NCBI GenBank assembly: GCA_977006965.1
Contig: OZ345371.1
Location: 310,001 to 374,000 of the forward strand
Length of the DNA: 64,000 nucleotides
Direction: 5' to 3'
Source: Phymatolithon calcareum
Lineage: Eukaryota; Rhodophyta; Florideophyceae; Hapalidiales
The stretch's first letter is position 1. Each line of letters begins with the position of its first letter. The notes under the pieces were generated by a model. The model was given only the letters and a program-made list of their open reading frames with translations, made no database searches and was not told where the DNA came from. A program made the position numbers and the translations under genes. Below are positions 1-12,079 of this stretch, one piece after another.

Positions 1-3000
1 GGGAGCAACGACACTCGTAACGAAAACCAACCAAGCAGAATCCCGACCAGCAGTTTCCCGCCATGTTCCGTCTCCTTTGCCTCCTAACAGTAGCCACGTA
101 GCTTGCGGAATTTAGATTGTATCATATACTGTAGGAGTAACACCGTGAGCCCTGCTTGTACTGCAGTTCTCTGCAGCGGCAGAGAACTTTAGAACAGTCA
201 AGCCTCGATAACTGGATGGCTTCGGTCGAGGAGTCAGAAATCCAGATATCGAGGATATTCCAGGAGTGAATTCATATCATATCGCAAAGACTACACCTGT
301 AGCTCAGCAGCCCATGTGGCAGAGGCAGCCGACGTGTAGTTGCGGCAATCGATGTCAACACACTGCGCGAATCTGAGAATCCAGGGAGCAGAGAAGCGGA
401 TGGTGATGCGATAGTATAAATTTCAATAGTTGCAATTGTTGTCGGTATTAGGCTCGTGGGAACTGTCCGGCCCGGAACTGCAACATCACTGGAGGATCAT
501 GGTGACACTGATGTATTAGTGTATATCTGCGTAACTGTTGCGCTTGCGTACAATATGAACCAACTGTGGCAGATAAAGTGCTTGAAGCGTGTATAAGGTT
601 GGAGAATCTGACGAGCCGTCAGATGGTGTCACGCTTTTGGAACCGCGGCCAGAGTTGGGAATATGGACCCCATTGGCAGCGACAGACTTCACGCAGAGGA
701 TACAGAGGAGCTAGTCACACTGGATGATGCAACAATAAGCCCAGAAACGCCTGGAGCGCTTTTCAAAGATGGCGACGGACCGACCGGAAAATCACGAAAG
801 TAGATGGTGGCTCCGCGGATAACAGAGATACAAAGGGGCTTGCGCAGGCCCGATTTAGCAGGGATAACTGGTATTCGCACGCTAATTGCAGACTTACGCT
901 GAAAACCCGGACTACAAAGAAGAGGTTGGTGATGCAATTGTAGAAATTCTCACATTTGCAGTTGTGGATGGAGCGGCACTAACTAGATTGGGGTTTCCAT
1001 GACTTCAGAGGGCTGCAGGAGCGCAAGTGCAGCTTTAAAGAGCTGGGTCGCTGATGACTTTATCCCTGCTCGAAGATTACGTGGTAGCTAAAATCGTGTT
1101 CGACGGCATTGCCGGGATCGAGATTGCTACCACTATGGAGGGCTGAATGCTGGCGCAGTGTCAACAGTCCTCGTAGACGCGATCGGTAATAAGATGCGCG
1201 TACACTCGAGCACTCTTACCGAGGTCTGGCCGCCATGGAGATGGAGGGCTGTGCCTTACTACATTCTGTGGACAAGTGATAACGTGCAGAATATGCGCCG
1301 TGGCATGTACTCAATATTTTATACATTTTTAAGGTATGCGCCGTGTATCGGCAGTCAGGATATTCTACTAAGTCAGTATTCTGAATATCTTAAAATTTCG
1401 ATAAATTTTGGTCTAAACGGTATTCGTGGACGCACGCAATATTCTAAAAACCGAGGATACACGCTTAAAGAGGATCCAGTTATCGAGGGTTGTCTGTACA
1501 AGCCGGGCTCACGGAGTACTCTACGGAAAGTACTTTCGTAGAATATATACATCACACCTGATATTACTGATCTTGCAGACAGACGGAAAAACCGCGCTCT
1601 TGGCCGATTTCAAATGATAAGAGACCGATCATTTTGCGGCTGTGCACTTAGCACGGACCATCCACGTAACGCTGACTTCCAATCGATCACTTTTATTGAA
1701 GCCTTGATAAAAGAGAAAATGACTGTCTTTAGAAGCACTTATGGGCGCTTCCTTGCTTCCAAATATTTAGACTTTGGTATGATACTGGACCAAGGTATTC
1801 CCACCGTCACTTCTTTGCCACATTGCTGACCCGCCACAATCAATTTTCCCGTTGCCGTGCCCATTCCAGACTCCGATCAACCCCGTTCAAGCAGGAGGGA
1901 TCCCATTTACTCGTAAGCGCTCAAGCACATAAATTAGCAGCATGTCTTCTTTTTTCTCCGTGTGGAGTGACGTGTCCCTGTGCCTGCTCGACGCAATTCA
2001 ACTCTCCAGAACTGAGCTGTATCATAGAGTACGTCAAAGCACTTTTCATTTCCGATCACTCACCTTCATTCGCACGACCTCAATTGCGTCCATCTACGCA
2101 CATCCCGCCTTTTTTCAAAGGGACCAGGAAACCTTCAAATTTCGGCATAGTCGTTGGGCCATTCAACGAATACTCAAGTACAAAAATCCAATGCTCCTCT
2201 AATTCGTGCTTTGGTGTGCGCAGGCGCCGCAAGGCAGAGCCCGAAGCAAAGTTCGAGAATTGAAGCAATTCAAAGCCCATGCCGCTCGAATTTCCTAAAC
2301 AAGAACTGCGCATACTGTATGAACCGCTAAGGGACAGTCTACATACGTTTCAGTTGCTACTGCCTATTGGAGCTGTAGTTTTCCAGTCATATGGGCACAA
2401 TTCGTGGTCAGCTCTATATTACTGCCGTAGCAAAATCTGCAGCAACCTCTTTTGCTGCGCTCATGGCGGAAGCCCGCGGCTGCTTTCCCTCAGGGGCAAG
2501 TTTGAAGACATGAGTTATCCTTCTGCGTGGATCGCCGCACACCCGTGAAGTCCGGAAACTTGCCTATGACTATTCGGCACAGAAACGTGATGCCGTGAAC
2601 TTCCCCGCACATATCACCAGGTGACAAGAGAAGAAAAACTCTGCTTTCGGCTTGAAGCGAATTGATTTCCCCTAGAGATATTTTTTGTTTTCAGTTCTAA
2701 GTGCTGCATTATTCTGCTTGTGCTGCTTTTGACGTTCCAGCAGCCAGGATCTCTCCCTTCGAGGGTGACAGATGTGATGAAAAGAAAAAAGTCCGATTGT
2801 CGTTTTAATGTATGACTCCCTTACGTCGCTCTATTTCGTTGACTTCTAGCCGATGAAGAATGGTATTTGCTCGACTGCTATTTCAACTACCTTGGTTTCA
2901 GCTTTGGTAGGTTAGTAGTTCGTACCTTGGCAGAAGCTCCGCGAGAGCGTCCATATGGCTTGGAACGATTGCGGTCGACCATGCCAGGCCATGTGGACAT

Positions 3001-5428
3001 CATAGGGGAGGCCAGCAAATCCCTCTCTCCACCGCCAGTTTACGATATCGTTACTTTTGAGGTCTGCAATTTACCGGAAATGGCTTCTGAGAAATTCATA
3101 TTCGATTCTCCTATTTATAGCACATTCGAAGGCGTCCCAACTTGCAGTGTGAATTGGAACTGCCTAAGTCTTGTGTCTCTCGGTGGTTACGCACTTTCTA
3201 CTCGGAGAATCCTGATCTTCTAAAAAAGAGACAAGGTAAGAGAAAGGTTGAGAGCTTTCCCAGCATTGGAATAATTCACGCAGTGAGCTGAGAATCGAGT
3301 TTGCAGACACAACTTTTAGAACAGCTTGAATAAGTTGCCATAAATATCCCATTGAATACACGGTCTACCACCCACTGAAAGCAGCAGAGGCCAGAGAAAG
3401 AACAGTTTCAATGTGGTAGAACAAAGCTAAACGGGAGCTCCAGTAGAGTGCAGATATGCCGAAATTCCGAGAATAGTCTATATCGAAAGCGGGAAGGCGG
3501 ATATGCTGTTAAAGAGGAAGATGTGTTCGTGCGGAGAAGGTAGGAATGCTACCAGCTTCCTTAAGCGGCTTAGAGTAATAAGGCTCAAAATGTAGTCTGC
3601 AGAGTATTGAGGTGTCTCTATTTAGTTCACATGTTGCGCATCATTCCAAGGTCATTGTCTTTACAGCCTCTTGTGCCAAAGAGAGAGAGAGGTTTTCTGC
3701 ATGCATCTCTGGCAGTTTTCCCTGCACTTGGAAAATCTTTCAACATTCTCCAGCTCGCGAAGATTCTTTCCAAGTAGCGTGCACCCCCCTTTTTAGAACT
3801 TTTATATTTTGCTCACCACACCAAGTTCTTTCAATGTGCTGTCAATCTCTGCAGATCCAAATTGCGCTAGTCTACAATGGTATGCCTGACACTAGTCGTG
3901 ACTATGAGAGAAGGTGATGAATGGTCGGTATATATCTTGAAGTTGTTCTGGTGACTTGGCATCTTTTGTTGCGCAGATGTCCAATTCCACAGCACCCTGT
4001 CAGTGGTCGTGCCTGGGCGACACAGCTACATTCGTGATGCCCCTCCCAGCAAGGCAGGTACTTGTCAAAGCCGAAATCCAGAAAAAAACGGAATCGGACC
4101 CGTTGGTTGATTCTTGCAGAGCCTGTCCTTCGCACGTCAAAATCATTCGTTGTTTCGATGTACTACATTGTTGGCGGCATGATGACTGAGCCAGAGCTAC
4201 GGACAGAAAAACTATTGTCCAGACAACGGAATTGCTGTCTGTACGCAGATGCAGCGTAGACGGAGACTGTGGCAGTCGCATTTTCGTAGAGGACACTGAA
4301 AAGGAACTAAGTATGGCATTTGAATTTTGCTTTTTATACATTACCAGCGCTGACGTCTAGACAGCGATATTTCAGTAATCCTTAGCCCTACTCAAAGGAG
4401 ATATTCGCGGTTTAAGGACCTACATCCCCATCTTAGATTTTCACTTTTATTTTTTATGAGCTTGGGAATCCGAGAAGCTCATTGGACACTTTCTGTTATG
4501 GCAGTACATAATTGGCTTAGCAAAAAAAAGTCCTCGCGCCGTGGAAACTTTTTCTAGAAATTCTCAGCAGAGGGTTCCTTGTAAAATCGGGACAGCTCCT
4601 TAAACGCGCAGTTTAAGACCACTTCCTGATCCGTTCTTCGCATTTTGAAAACTGTTATAGAGATTCAAGAGCGTAGGTTACGCAAAAACCAAAAAAAATC
4701 AAAGAAAAGGGATGAAATAAGGAGTGTAGAGCACTTTTCGTAATTCTGATCTTGAAAGAGAATCGCCTACAAAGATGGACAATTATCTCGAAAAGGAATC
4801 GATGAATTTCTTATTGCCTCGGTCAAAAGTTTCGAATGGTTGTAGACTAGCACAGAAATACTGCAAATTTGGTAAAATCGAACGTCTAGGTGGCAAAAAA
4901 GTTCACGCCGCGAACCCAAAAGTTTTTTTAAAATCGGCAAAGGAACAGGCGAAAAAGATAGTAAAATTCAGGTTGCGCTCCGACGAGAATCTGAAACTGT
5001 TTGCTGGAAACACAGTAATTATTTTTCTGTAATGATTGATTGGAGCCGAATGTTGGAAACATTTGTTGACTTCATATTTGAAAATGTTTCACTTGTTTCT
5101 ACACATTTTCTTGAAACTGGATGCAGTCCCGTCAGTGCAAACGATATAATTAAAAATTTCATCTAGTTTATGAGCATTGTTTTTTGCCAGTGAGAGCGCT
5201 TCAAAGATAGGGAAGTAGGTCCTTAATGTAGATGATTATCTCTTCGAAAGGTCAGTACTTATAGTGCTTAGAGTCAAGCTAATTGACTAGATGTCGACCG
5301 CTCCATAATAATATACATATATGTACAATAATGGCTTAATTAAATAGATGGTCGTAATCTTATGGAGTCTGATTGACGCTACTGTGTTGCACTATAACTT
5401 CACCCTTTCGGGTCGTCGTCTATAGACG
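1..5428. other. unassigned 5.4 kb, no recognisable gene
   Basis: I see no recognisable protein domain, RNA gene or mobile element here. Open frames on both strands are short (at most about 146 codons, for example 1823-2263 plus, 2867-3223 plus and 4000-4341 minus). They overlap each other in different frames, many do not start with ATG, and none carries a family motif. Introns could hide a gene, but no convincing splice-site chain was seen. Decayed repeats are the likeliest content. Confidence 0.5.
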
Positions 5429-5566
5429 TTTCGAGAAGAAAAGTACCTTGGGGAGACACTAAGGGAACAGGGAGTTTCAGACACCAAACTGAATGACAGA
5501 ATTAGGAAGTCCAAATACGTGCCTGGGTATCTCAGACGACTGAGAGTGTTCACAAATGGGTCACAA
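5429..5566 (+). pseudogene. LINE ORF2 scrap (post-RT segment)
   Basis: The translation contains KYLGETLREQGVSDTKL, then RLRVFTNG. It matches the segment just after the RT catalytic core in the LINE fragment at 20441-20925 (KYLGVTITEDGISDSKL, then RRLGVFTNG). Only about 45 codons remain, with no start, stop or catalytic residues. It abuts the 3' end of the minus-strand copia element, so it is either an old insertion at that border or what is left of a copy the copia element damaged. Confidence 0.6.
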
Positions 5567-5739
5567 CTGCCGAATTCGGCGGAGAACCCGCCAAAATTCG
5601 CTCATTCGTAAAGAGGATCGTCCTGGTCACAGATGACGGCGCTGACTACCCGTCTGAATCAGAATTCTTCAGGAAAGCCGAGCATACAGATCAGTTGGAC
5701 GCCCCTGCGGCGAGCAAAATAGCTACAGGAGTGTAAGCA

Positions 5740-6260
5740 TTGGTTTTGCGTTTTTCATGTTGAATCGTTCCAAGACTGACTGAGCATACGCCGAGTGCGA
5801 GCGATGAATTGTCCGATTTGTCCGATCTCGGCGAATTCAAGTCCAAGACATACACTTGCTTCACCAAGGTCCTTCATCTCAATTCGCTTGTTGAGCTCCC
5901 CCTTGATCCACAAGATGGCAGAAGTGTCGTTGCCGGCAATCAGTAAGTCATCAACGTACAAGGCGATGATCATGATGTTGTCAGACTTGTGCTGCACATA
6001 CAGACATTGATCATTGGGACTGCTGGAGAATCCAAGTTCGGTGATAAGGAACTTGTCGATTTTCGCATGTCATTGTCGAGATGCTTGCTTGAGACAGTAG
6101 AGTGCCTTCAAAAGCTTGTAAACAAGGCCGGGACGCTTGGGATCTCGAAATCCAGTCAGCAACTCCGTGTAGATGTCTTCGTCAAAGTCGCCATGCAAGA
6201 AAGCCGTCACAACGTCCATTTGGAATAGCTCCAAGTCATGAACAGCAACTATTGCAAGTA
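5740..6260 (-). pseudogene. copia reverse transcriptase fragment
   Basis: Blocks visible on the minus strand are a frameshifted stretch corresponding to the polymerase palm entry, a stretch ending in a CLKQAS-like turn, then IIALYVDDLLIAGND with the catalytic YVDD. EMKDLGEASVCLGLE follows it, a hallmark of copia RTs. Several frameshifts separate these blocks. The sequence loses similarity below about 5600, so RNase H and the 3' LTR are missing. Confidence 0.8.
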
Positions 6261-6289
6261 GGATACGGATCGAGATGCTTGTTGTCCTT

Positions 6290-6809
6290 CTCCACTGCCT
6301 ATATCGGTCCTCTTATGGTCCTCTTCCGAATTACCGTCGGCTTCCACCGTATCATCACATTTTTTGACATTGTACACATGAGGAAAGTCAATGGATACAT
6401 CGATTCAGCTTGACCTATCTCACAATCCGATTTATCAAACGTCACGTCCAGAGAGACAATCACCTTTCTCAAGTCTAGAGCCCACAGTTTATACCCTTTG
6501 GACGAAGTTGAATATCCCAGCACAACCGCTTCACGAGCCCGTGTATCGAGTTTCTTGAGCTTCTTTTTCGGAATCACGTACCAAGACTTCGTGCCAAACA
6601 GACGCTAGTGTGCCAAGTTGGGAGAGGCACCCATCTAAATACGATGGCGGGGGGGGGGTCATGTTAGAAGGAAGACTTCGCGACGTAACTCGAATGCGCT
6701 CATATACAGCGGTTGCAAGTGCTTCAGCCCAGAACTTCTTCTCGATGCCTCTCTGATGAAGCACCGAGCTTACCAAGTTGAGAAGTGTGCGGTTCATGCG
6801 TTCAGTCAC
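6290..6809 (-). pseudogene. copia integrase C-terminal region
   Basis: The minus-strand reading gives TERMNRTLLNLVSSVL, the conserved end of a copia integrase core. A frame change in a G-run region near 6650 leads to KLDTRAREAVVLGYS, typical of the post-core region where a copia polyprotein adapts to bind chromatin. Breaks between the two blocks show that the gene is dead. It lies in order between integrase core and RT of the same element. Confidence 0.7.
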
Positions 6810-6893
6810 TCCATTTTGTTGCGGTTTATATGCTACTGTGAGCTGATGGTGGATATCGTGTTCTGCTAGATAAGCCTTAAACTTGTTGGAGAG

Positions 6894-7985
6894 CTACTCG
6901 CCTCCGTTACGGTCCGAATGGCTTCGATGTAGTCGAGAAGTCCTGTACATTAAGATGATTATGATTTCTACCTGTATGGGTTTCAGCGTACTTTTGGAAC
7001 TTCTGAAAGCACTCGAAGCTCTCTGACTTTCTGCGGATAGTGAATACTGTGGTCCACTTGGAGTGATCATCAATGAATGTAATGAAGTGTTGAGAAACTC
7101 CAAGAGACGGAATATCATAGGACCGCGAACATCGGAATGTACGAGATCGAGCACAGTCCTTGAACGAGAGCTACTAAACTTGGGGATTGGATCGCGATGG
7201 CCTTTATCGGCAATACAACCATGACATATATGAGGGGACTGTGAGCTAGGAGCAATGTTTACACCTTTGACCACCCCATGACGTACCATGTCCGAAATAC
7301 CAGAAGGGTGGACATGGGCGAGGCGTTCATGCCAAAGCCGGAGGCCAACTTTTACGAAGCAGTGCCCATTTTTGAACGTTATGCCGTACCCGAACCCGTC
7401 CATTTTTGATACTGAGAGTAGAGAGTATCCAAAGTCCTGTATTTGCATCAAATCTTTTAGCTTGCATTTGGACGACATTTCGTTGACGTGGAGCGTCATG
7501 ATTGCATTACCTTTTCCTGCGATCGTGGCCTGTTCTTCTGTTCTCATTTCGACAGTTGAAGACATTTACGTGTAGGAGGAGAAGATAGATCGAGCAAACG
7601 CCATATGCGAAGTACTGCCCGAGTCGATGATCCATGACTTAGACTTCTCAGGAATGTCAGATGAGCGCTCTTTGGCCATGAGGCTTACAAAATCGGAATC
7701 TGACATCACACGAACTGGTTCCGACTCATCAGAAATGAATGCAGCTGGTTTTGCCTGCTTTCCATTTCGATTTCTATACCGTCAGGAGCAAGGTGAGGGA
7801 ACTTGGTCCAACACTTTTGTCATTTTGCACTCATGTAAATTCCGTCAGGCGAGCGAACTCGCCTTTGTTGGATATTCCAGGATTTGAACTGGTTCAGCTT
7901 TGTTGGTAAATGAAGTTCCAATATCGACTTGGCCAAACTTTCTCCAGCGAGAGCGATGACGTAGTCTTATATCGGCCTGATGACA
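6894..7985 (-). pseudogene. copia gag end, protease and integrase N-terminus
   Basis: The segment starts near a degenerate gag/zinc-knuckle region. It continues into WIIDSGSTSHM, the aspartic-protease active site of copia polyproteins, at about 7610-7640. Next comes the GAG-pre-integrase region (LWHERLAHVHPSGISDM), with the CHGC pair of the integrase zinc site, and then the integrase core start (DLVHSDVRGPM). A stop lies between protease and pre-integrase and a frameshift follows DVRGPM. Together these steps would cut the polyprotein and bind and insert element DNA, but this copy cannot make a product. Confidence 0.75.
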
Positions 7986-7990
7986 AGCGA

Positions 7991-8412
7991 AGCCAAGCTT
8001 TCCAAACGGCGAGATCACTTGGATGGTATCAGCGACTGTCGTCCTAGATTCACAGCCAGAAGCAGGACCTTCCTTGGTTTATTCACTACGCCGACCTCAA
8101 ATCCCCGGTTATATAGACATGAGATCGGGTCGGAACCTGATCAAATGTCTTCTGAAAGCTCTTTAACGACGATGAATCTAATTATTGTAATTATCCTAGT
8201 AATTAACTATCATAATCTTGTCATATCGTATGATACGTGTTCTACACTACAATTCATCATATTTGATGCTGAGTTTGGGGTTTCAATATCATACTCCAAT
8301 CATATTTTGACATGTGTACTCGCCAATCTAGATATCTCCGAGTTGTCAGACGTATTGCCCAACATCTTGACACGTGTCCACATGTACCGAGATCAGATAT
8401 TGAAGTCTGACG
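7991..8412. other. unassigned AT-rich spacer
   Basis: This stretch lies between the copia element and the truncated LINE copy at 8426. It contains short AT-rich runs and no domain. It may include the copia 5' LTR or leader, but I could not find a matching second copy to prove that. Confidence 0.4.
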
Positions 8413-8425
8413 CGATTCGAGCTCC

Positions 8426-8976
8426 TATACCAGGGAAGAGAAGATGACCTGGAAGAAGTATCAAAGGACATTGGGTATCTGAGGGAAGAGGAATACCTTA
8501 AAGAAGCTCTGAAACAAGCGGAAGAAGGTATGGTGTCAAAAAAGCGACGCCTACAAGCAACAGTCAAAGTCTGGTCGTTGGAAGAAGAGGGTCGGACAGT
8601 TAAAATCCCGATCGACGTACCGAACGACCTACCAGCAGTGCTATATATAAGGGACAGAACTACGCGGTTGAGATGCCTGCGAGTTATTTTCAACAAAGTT
8701 CCTTTGTGGAGAAAGTCCATTCTGGCGAAATACTTTGGGGCTGGTGCTGTGGTGGTGCTTATCGTGTTGCAACGTATACTACGGACTATGAAGATGGACC
8801 AAGAAACGAAATATGAATGCAAAAGACTTACTCGGGCCCTGACAGGAGAGGAATTCGAATTAAGGAGATATTAGAAGGAGAGTAGAGAGATGAGTATCGA
8901 AAACAACGAGAAGCTGCCCTGTTACTCAACTTGAGGCTTTGGGAGCTTTTAAAATAAAATCAATATATATCCCCCC
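8426..8976 (+). mobile_element. LINE family A, 5'-truncated copy with 13-bp TSD
   Basis: A 13-bp direct repeat, CGATTCGAGCTCC, sits at 8413-8425 and 8977-8989 and bounds the copy exactly. The reading frame 8426-8874 encodes only the C-terminal end of ORF2 (SKDIGYLREEEYL, then VLYIRDRTTRLRCL, then SILAKYFG), ending in a normal stop. The 3' tail reads CTTTTAAAATAAAATC and then a C-run, with no poly-A. Perfect TSDs and a clean frame suggest a fairly recent insertion by target-primed reverse transcription. The closest relative in the window is the minus-strand copy at 22168-23660. Confidence 0.9.
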
Positions 8977-9155
8977 CGATTCGAGCTCCAGGAAATCACA
9001 CTTTCAACAGAACGATCACATTTTCAAGTCTCTTTCTCTTCGTCGTGCGATAAATTGTTCTGCCTCGCCCATATTTGATGGTTAATTATCCTTTGCATAC
9101 AACGAAGATGTGATGATGATGCGATCAGAAATTCATTTGTGACTTTTGGCATGGA

Positions 9156-9346
9156 GGATATATGTTGATTTATTTAAAAGCCCCCAAGTTCTCACTCTGA
9201 GTAACGGGGCAGCTTCTCAATACTTCTAACTTACCGCATTCTATTTTCCTAACATTTTCTTGATTCGAGTTCTCTCCATATGAGAGTTCGAGTTAGTCTT
9301 TTGCATTCATATTCAGTCTCTTTGTCCATCATCTTAGACCCGAGCG
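9156..9346 (-). mobile_element. LINE family A 3' terminus, about 190 bp
   Basis: The reverse complement matches the last ORF2 codons and 3' tail of the 19-kb family A copy, including the segment encoding ETEYECKRL and the terminal fold (CTCA/TGAG hairpin inside CCCC/GGGG and AAGC/GCTT). It ends at the usual ATATATCC. I could not identify a target duplication. Confidence 0.8.
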
Positions 9347-11412
9347 TGGCACCAAAAATAGGCGCCATGTGACGCGGCGTACGAGCATATGCTCGGACAC
9401 GTGTCCTTGATGATAACAATGATCTAATTTTTCGATTTGATCAATGTTTATGATAGGTTGTCCACGTGTAGTGTAATAGAGCCTCTAAATAGATTGCCGA
9501 TGGTGAATATGGTAGAATAGAATACGAGGATCATTATATGTAGACGATAATTGCTGTGAGCCGTAGATGTTTTTCATCAATTATTCAAAGATTATTTGTG
9601 CTCTCTTGGAACCACAGAACAGAGGAGGATTGCACATGTATATTGGCGTTCGACAATTTTACTTGGTGCATGTCCGTTTCAAGGCGAAGCGTGTAAGAAA
9701 TTACAGCGTATCGCGTTCATGTCAGTTGCATAAGTTGCGAGATTGTGCTGATCGTATTGCGTATATTGGTCTTGTGTTATTCTGGCGCTAGGATATTAGG
9801 ACTAGTTGGCCAGATTCGATTCCTTACTCCTTACAATTGTATATGAAGGCCTTAAAGGGCGAGTAATAAGTCGCACCATTGGGGAACGTGCTGCGGTGCA
9901 CACTTTTCAATGTTAAAGTTGTTTCCATTATAGCTCAATTCTGTATGCTTCTTTCCAAAGATGGGTGCCAGGGTAAGCTTATGCCTCATGGAGGAATGAT
10001 GGGGTGGTGACATAGGAATATTTAAGTCTACTGAGGCCAACGGAGCGCGAATTAACCATTTGTGTACTGCGAGTGTCACAGTGCTTGATTGAGTGTTTGC
10101 AAGCCTTGTAGGGTAAAGGTGAATTTAATACGTTTTGAATTTGGAATGGAAAAACTTCAAGATTCTTCCAGTTCTAACATTGAGGTCAAAATATCGCATG
10201 GGATCCGGAAGAAAAAGATATAGAAGCTGTAACACTAGCGGTCGCCATGTCTATGGACGTGTGAGCGTGGTTCAGGTGTCGTGTGCGGGTTGGAATTTAG
10301 AAAAAGGTTTACTTGCCCATGTTGATCGACAAACCGATTTTCTGGTCGGCGATGGATGCCTGCCTTGGTATAAGCTGACGATGATTTATGTGGATGTCAA
10401 TATCCGTGACCTTTCTACTTGGGGTCTACTACACTGCCTTATATACCGTAAAAGATCTATGAATGGAACTACAGGAAGCTACGTTGAAGAAGTAAGCATG
10501 CACCAAAATGAAGAGACCACGTAGCTTACCGGCATGTCGTGCCCGCGGAAGTCTCAAATTCATCTTACGCCAGTATATCTTGTGGCTGTGAAGAAGGGAA
10601 TTAAGCAAGAGGGAAAAACTTGGTTGGAGCGTTAGCTTGGAGCTGGCCTACGAAGGACGGCCAATATCCTTCTTGTGAAATGAGTTCGCTTTGGTTTTAC
10701 TTTACTTTTCTTGATTGTCATAGATGAGGACGTGTATGCGTTGGAGATTCAAGGGATGCCAATGGCAAGCAAGACTATTTCTCCACTGTGTGTTGAAGAT
10801 GATTGATATCTCAGCGGCTTCCTTTGTTTTATAGCGTAGATGGTATTGGCGCACGAGAAGGGCATATCATGCGCGAAGGGCTTTAATGATCTACAGATAC
10901 AGGTAATTGGCTGTTTGATACGTTGCTGGGAAGGGAAATCTGAAAATGGAAACAGGCCGGGAAAACGTAGGCGAAACAATATGCGCAGAGGAACACAATA
11001 GCAGAGAGGGAGAAAAAGAGATAGGGGAAAAGAGGAGGAGGCGTGTAGGTTCACGGGGTCGGAAAAAGAGTAAAGGAAACACTTCTTTTCTGCAACAATT
11101 GAAGCTGATTCCATCCTCCAGTGTTCCTGAACTTAAGCGTGGCAAACAGGGCAGACGGCTACGCTCGGAAACCAAGGTGGTCAGCTCGTAGCTTCACGGT
11201 GCGGCAATTTAAACCTGTTGGCAGCTGAAGCACTTTCGGATTCCTGAAGTCGCTGCAACGTAAGAGCGGCGATTGCTTCCGTGAGCCGGCTGTCGATTTC
11301 ATACTTCTGAAAGAAGTTATGTCAGCCAGAGCACAGCTCTTCTCGCAGAGACGATAATGCTGGACAAGGAATCCTAGCGCGAGGTTTGGCCGACCTTGCA
11401 CAGCAAGGGGAG
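9347..11412. other. unassigned 2.1 kb
   Basis: No family could be recognised. The longest frame, 10135-10524 plus, begins with TTG rather than ATG and has no known motif. A purine-rich stretch around 10950-11090 makes long accidental frames on both strands. Nothing here supports a gene call. Confidence 0.4.
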
Positions 11413-12079
11413 GGCTATGTGTTGATTTATTTTAAAGCTCCCAAGGCCTCTCTTCGCGAGTAGCAGGGCCGCTTTTGCACGATTTTCTAAGCTAACGTAG
11501 TGTGTCTATTCAGTATATCCTTGATTCGTATTTCTCTCCCAACAAGTGCTCTAGTGAGTCGCATACATTCATATTCAATTTCAGGACTAATCTTGGATGA
11601 AGATAGAATGCGTTGGAGCGCGACTCAATCACGGCTGTGACACCAAAGTATGCACCTGGTACTGATTTTCTCCGAAGTGGTGCTCTGTTGAATATCAGCC
11701 GAAGGCATAGCAACCGTGTCGACCTTTCTCTTACGTGGAGAACCACCGGTAGATTGTTCGAATCTGTTCGTATCTCGAGCGATCTTCCCTCTTCTTCCTT
11801 TGCCCATAACTCAATTATTTCTTTTCCTCGCCCTTTCTTTGAGACTGAGCCCTCCTCCGCGTAATCGAGAGCTTGCTGCAGATCTTCATATTTCTTGAGG
11901 CGCTCTGTGTCCTTGGTTGCCTCCTTAATGTCTTCATCTCTCCCAGGATACTCATCTGCCTCATCGAGGCGCTTTTTTTGTCTCACTAGACTCGCAGAAA
12001 ACCTTTCTGCTTGGTGTCTTCTCCTCATGGCTGGTGGTTCTAGTCGGCACAGGGCTCGCATTCTACCATGGTGGTGCTG
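11413..12079 (-). mobile_element. LINE family A, 5'-truncated copy
   Basis: On the minus strand the frame 12061-11510 gives the family A C-terminal domain: MRALCRLEPPAMRRRHQAER, a charged helical middle, then RSTRLLCLRLIFNRAPL and KSVPGAYFG. A frameshift near 11620 disrupts the last 30 codons. The 3' tail folds as in other copies (AAGC/GCTT, CCC/GGG). Its 5' end merges with the 3' end of the next A copy at about 12080, so the two were inserted next to or into one another. Confidence 0.85.

Larger units (their letters stand above)
5590..7990 (-). mobile_element. decayed Ty1/copia retrotransposon 1
   Basis: Read on the minus strand, the order is gag end, protease (DSGST), GAG-pre-integrase, integrase, then reverse transcriptase (YVDDLLIAG). 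Protease-integrase-RT is the copia order. The polyprotein is broken by frameshifts and stops and lacks an RNase H end. Direct long terminal repeats were not found in the flanks, so boundaries are approximate. It is flanked by LINE scraps at both ends. Confidence 0.8.

Noticed and set aside
10891-11191. overlapping 80-120 codon frames on both strands
   Set aside because: They come from a purine-rich low-complexity stretch and carry no domain.
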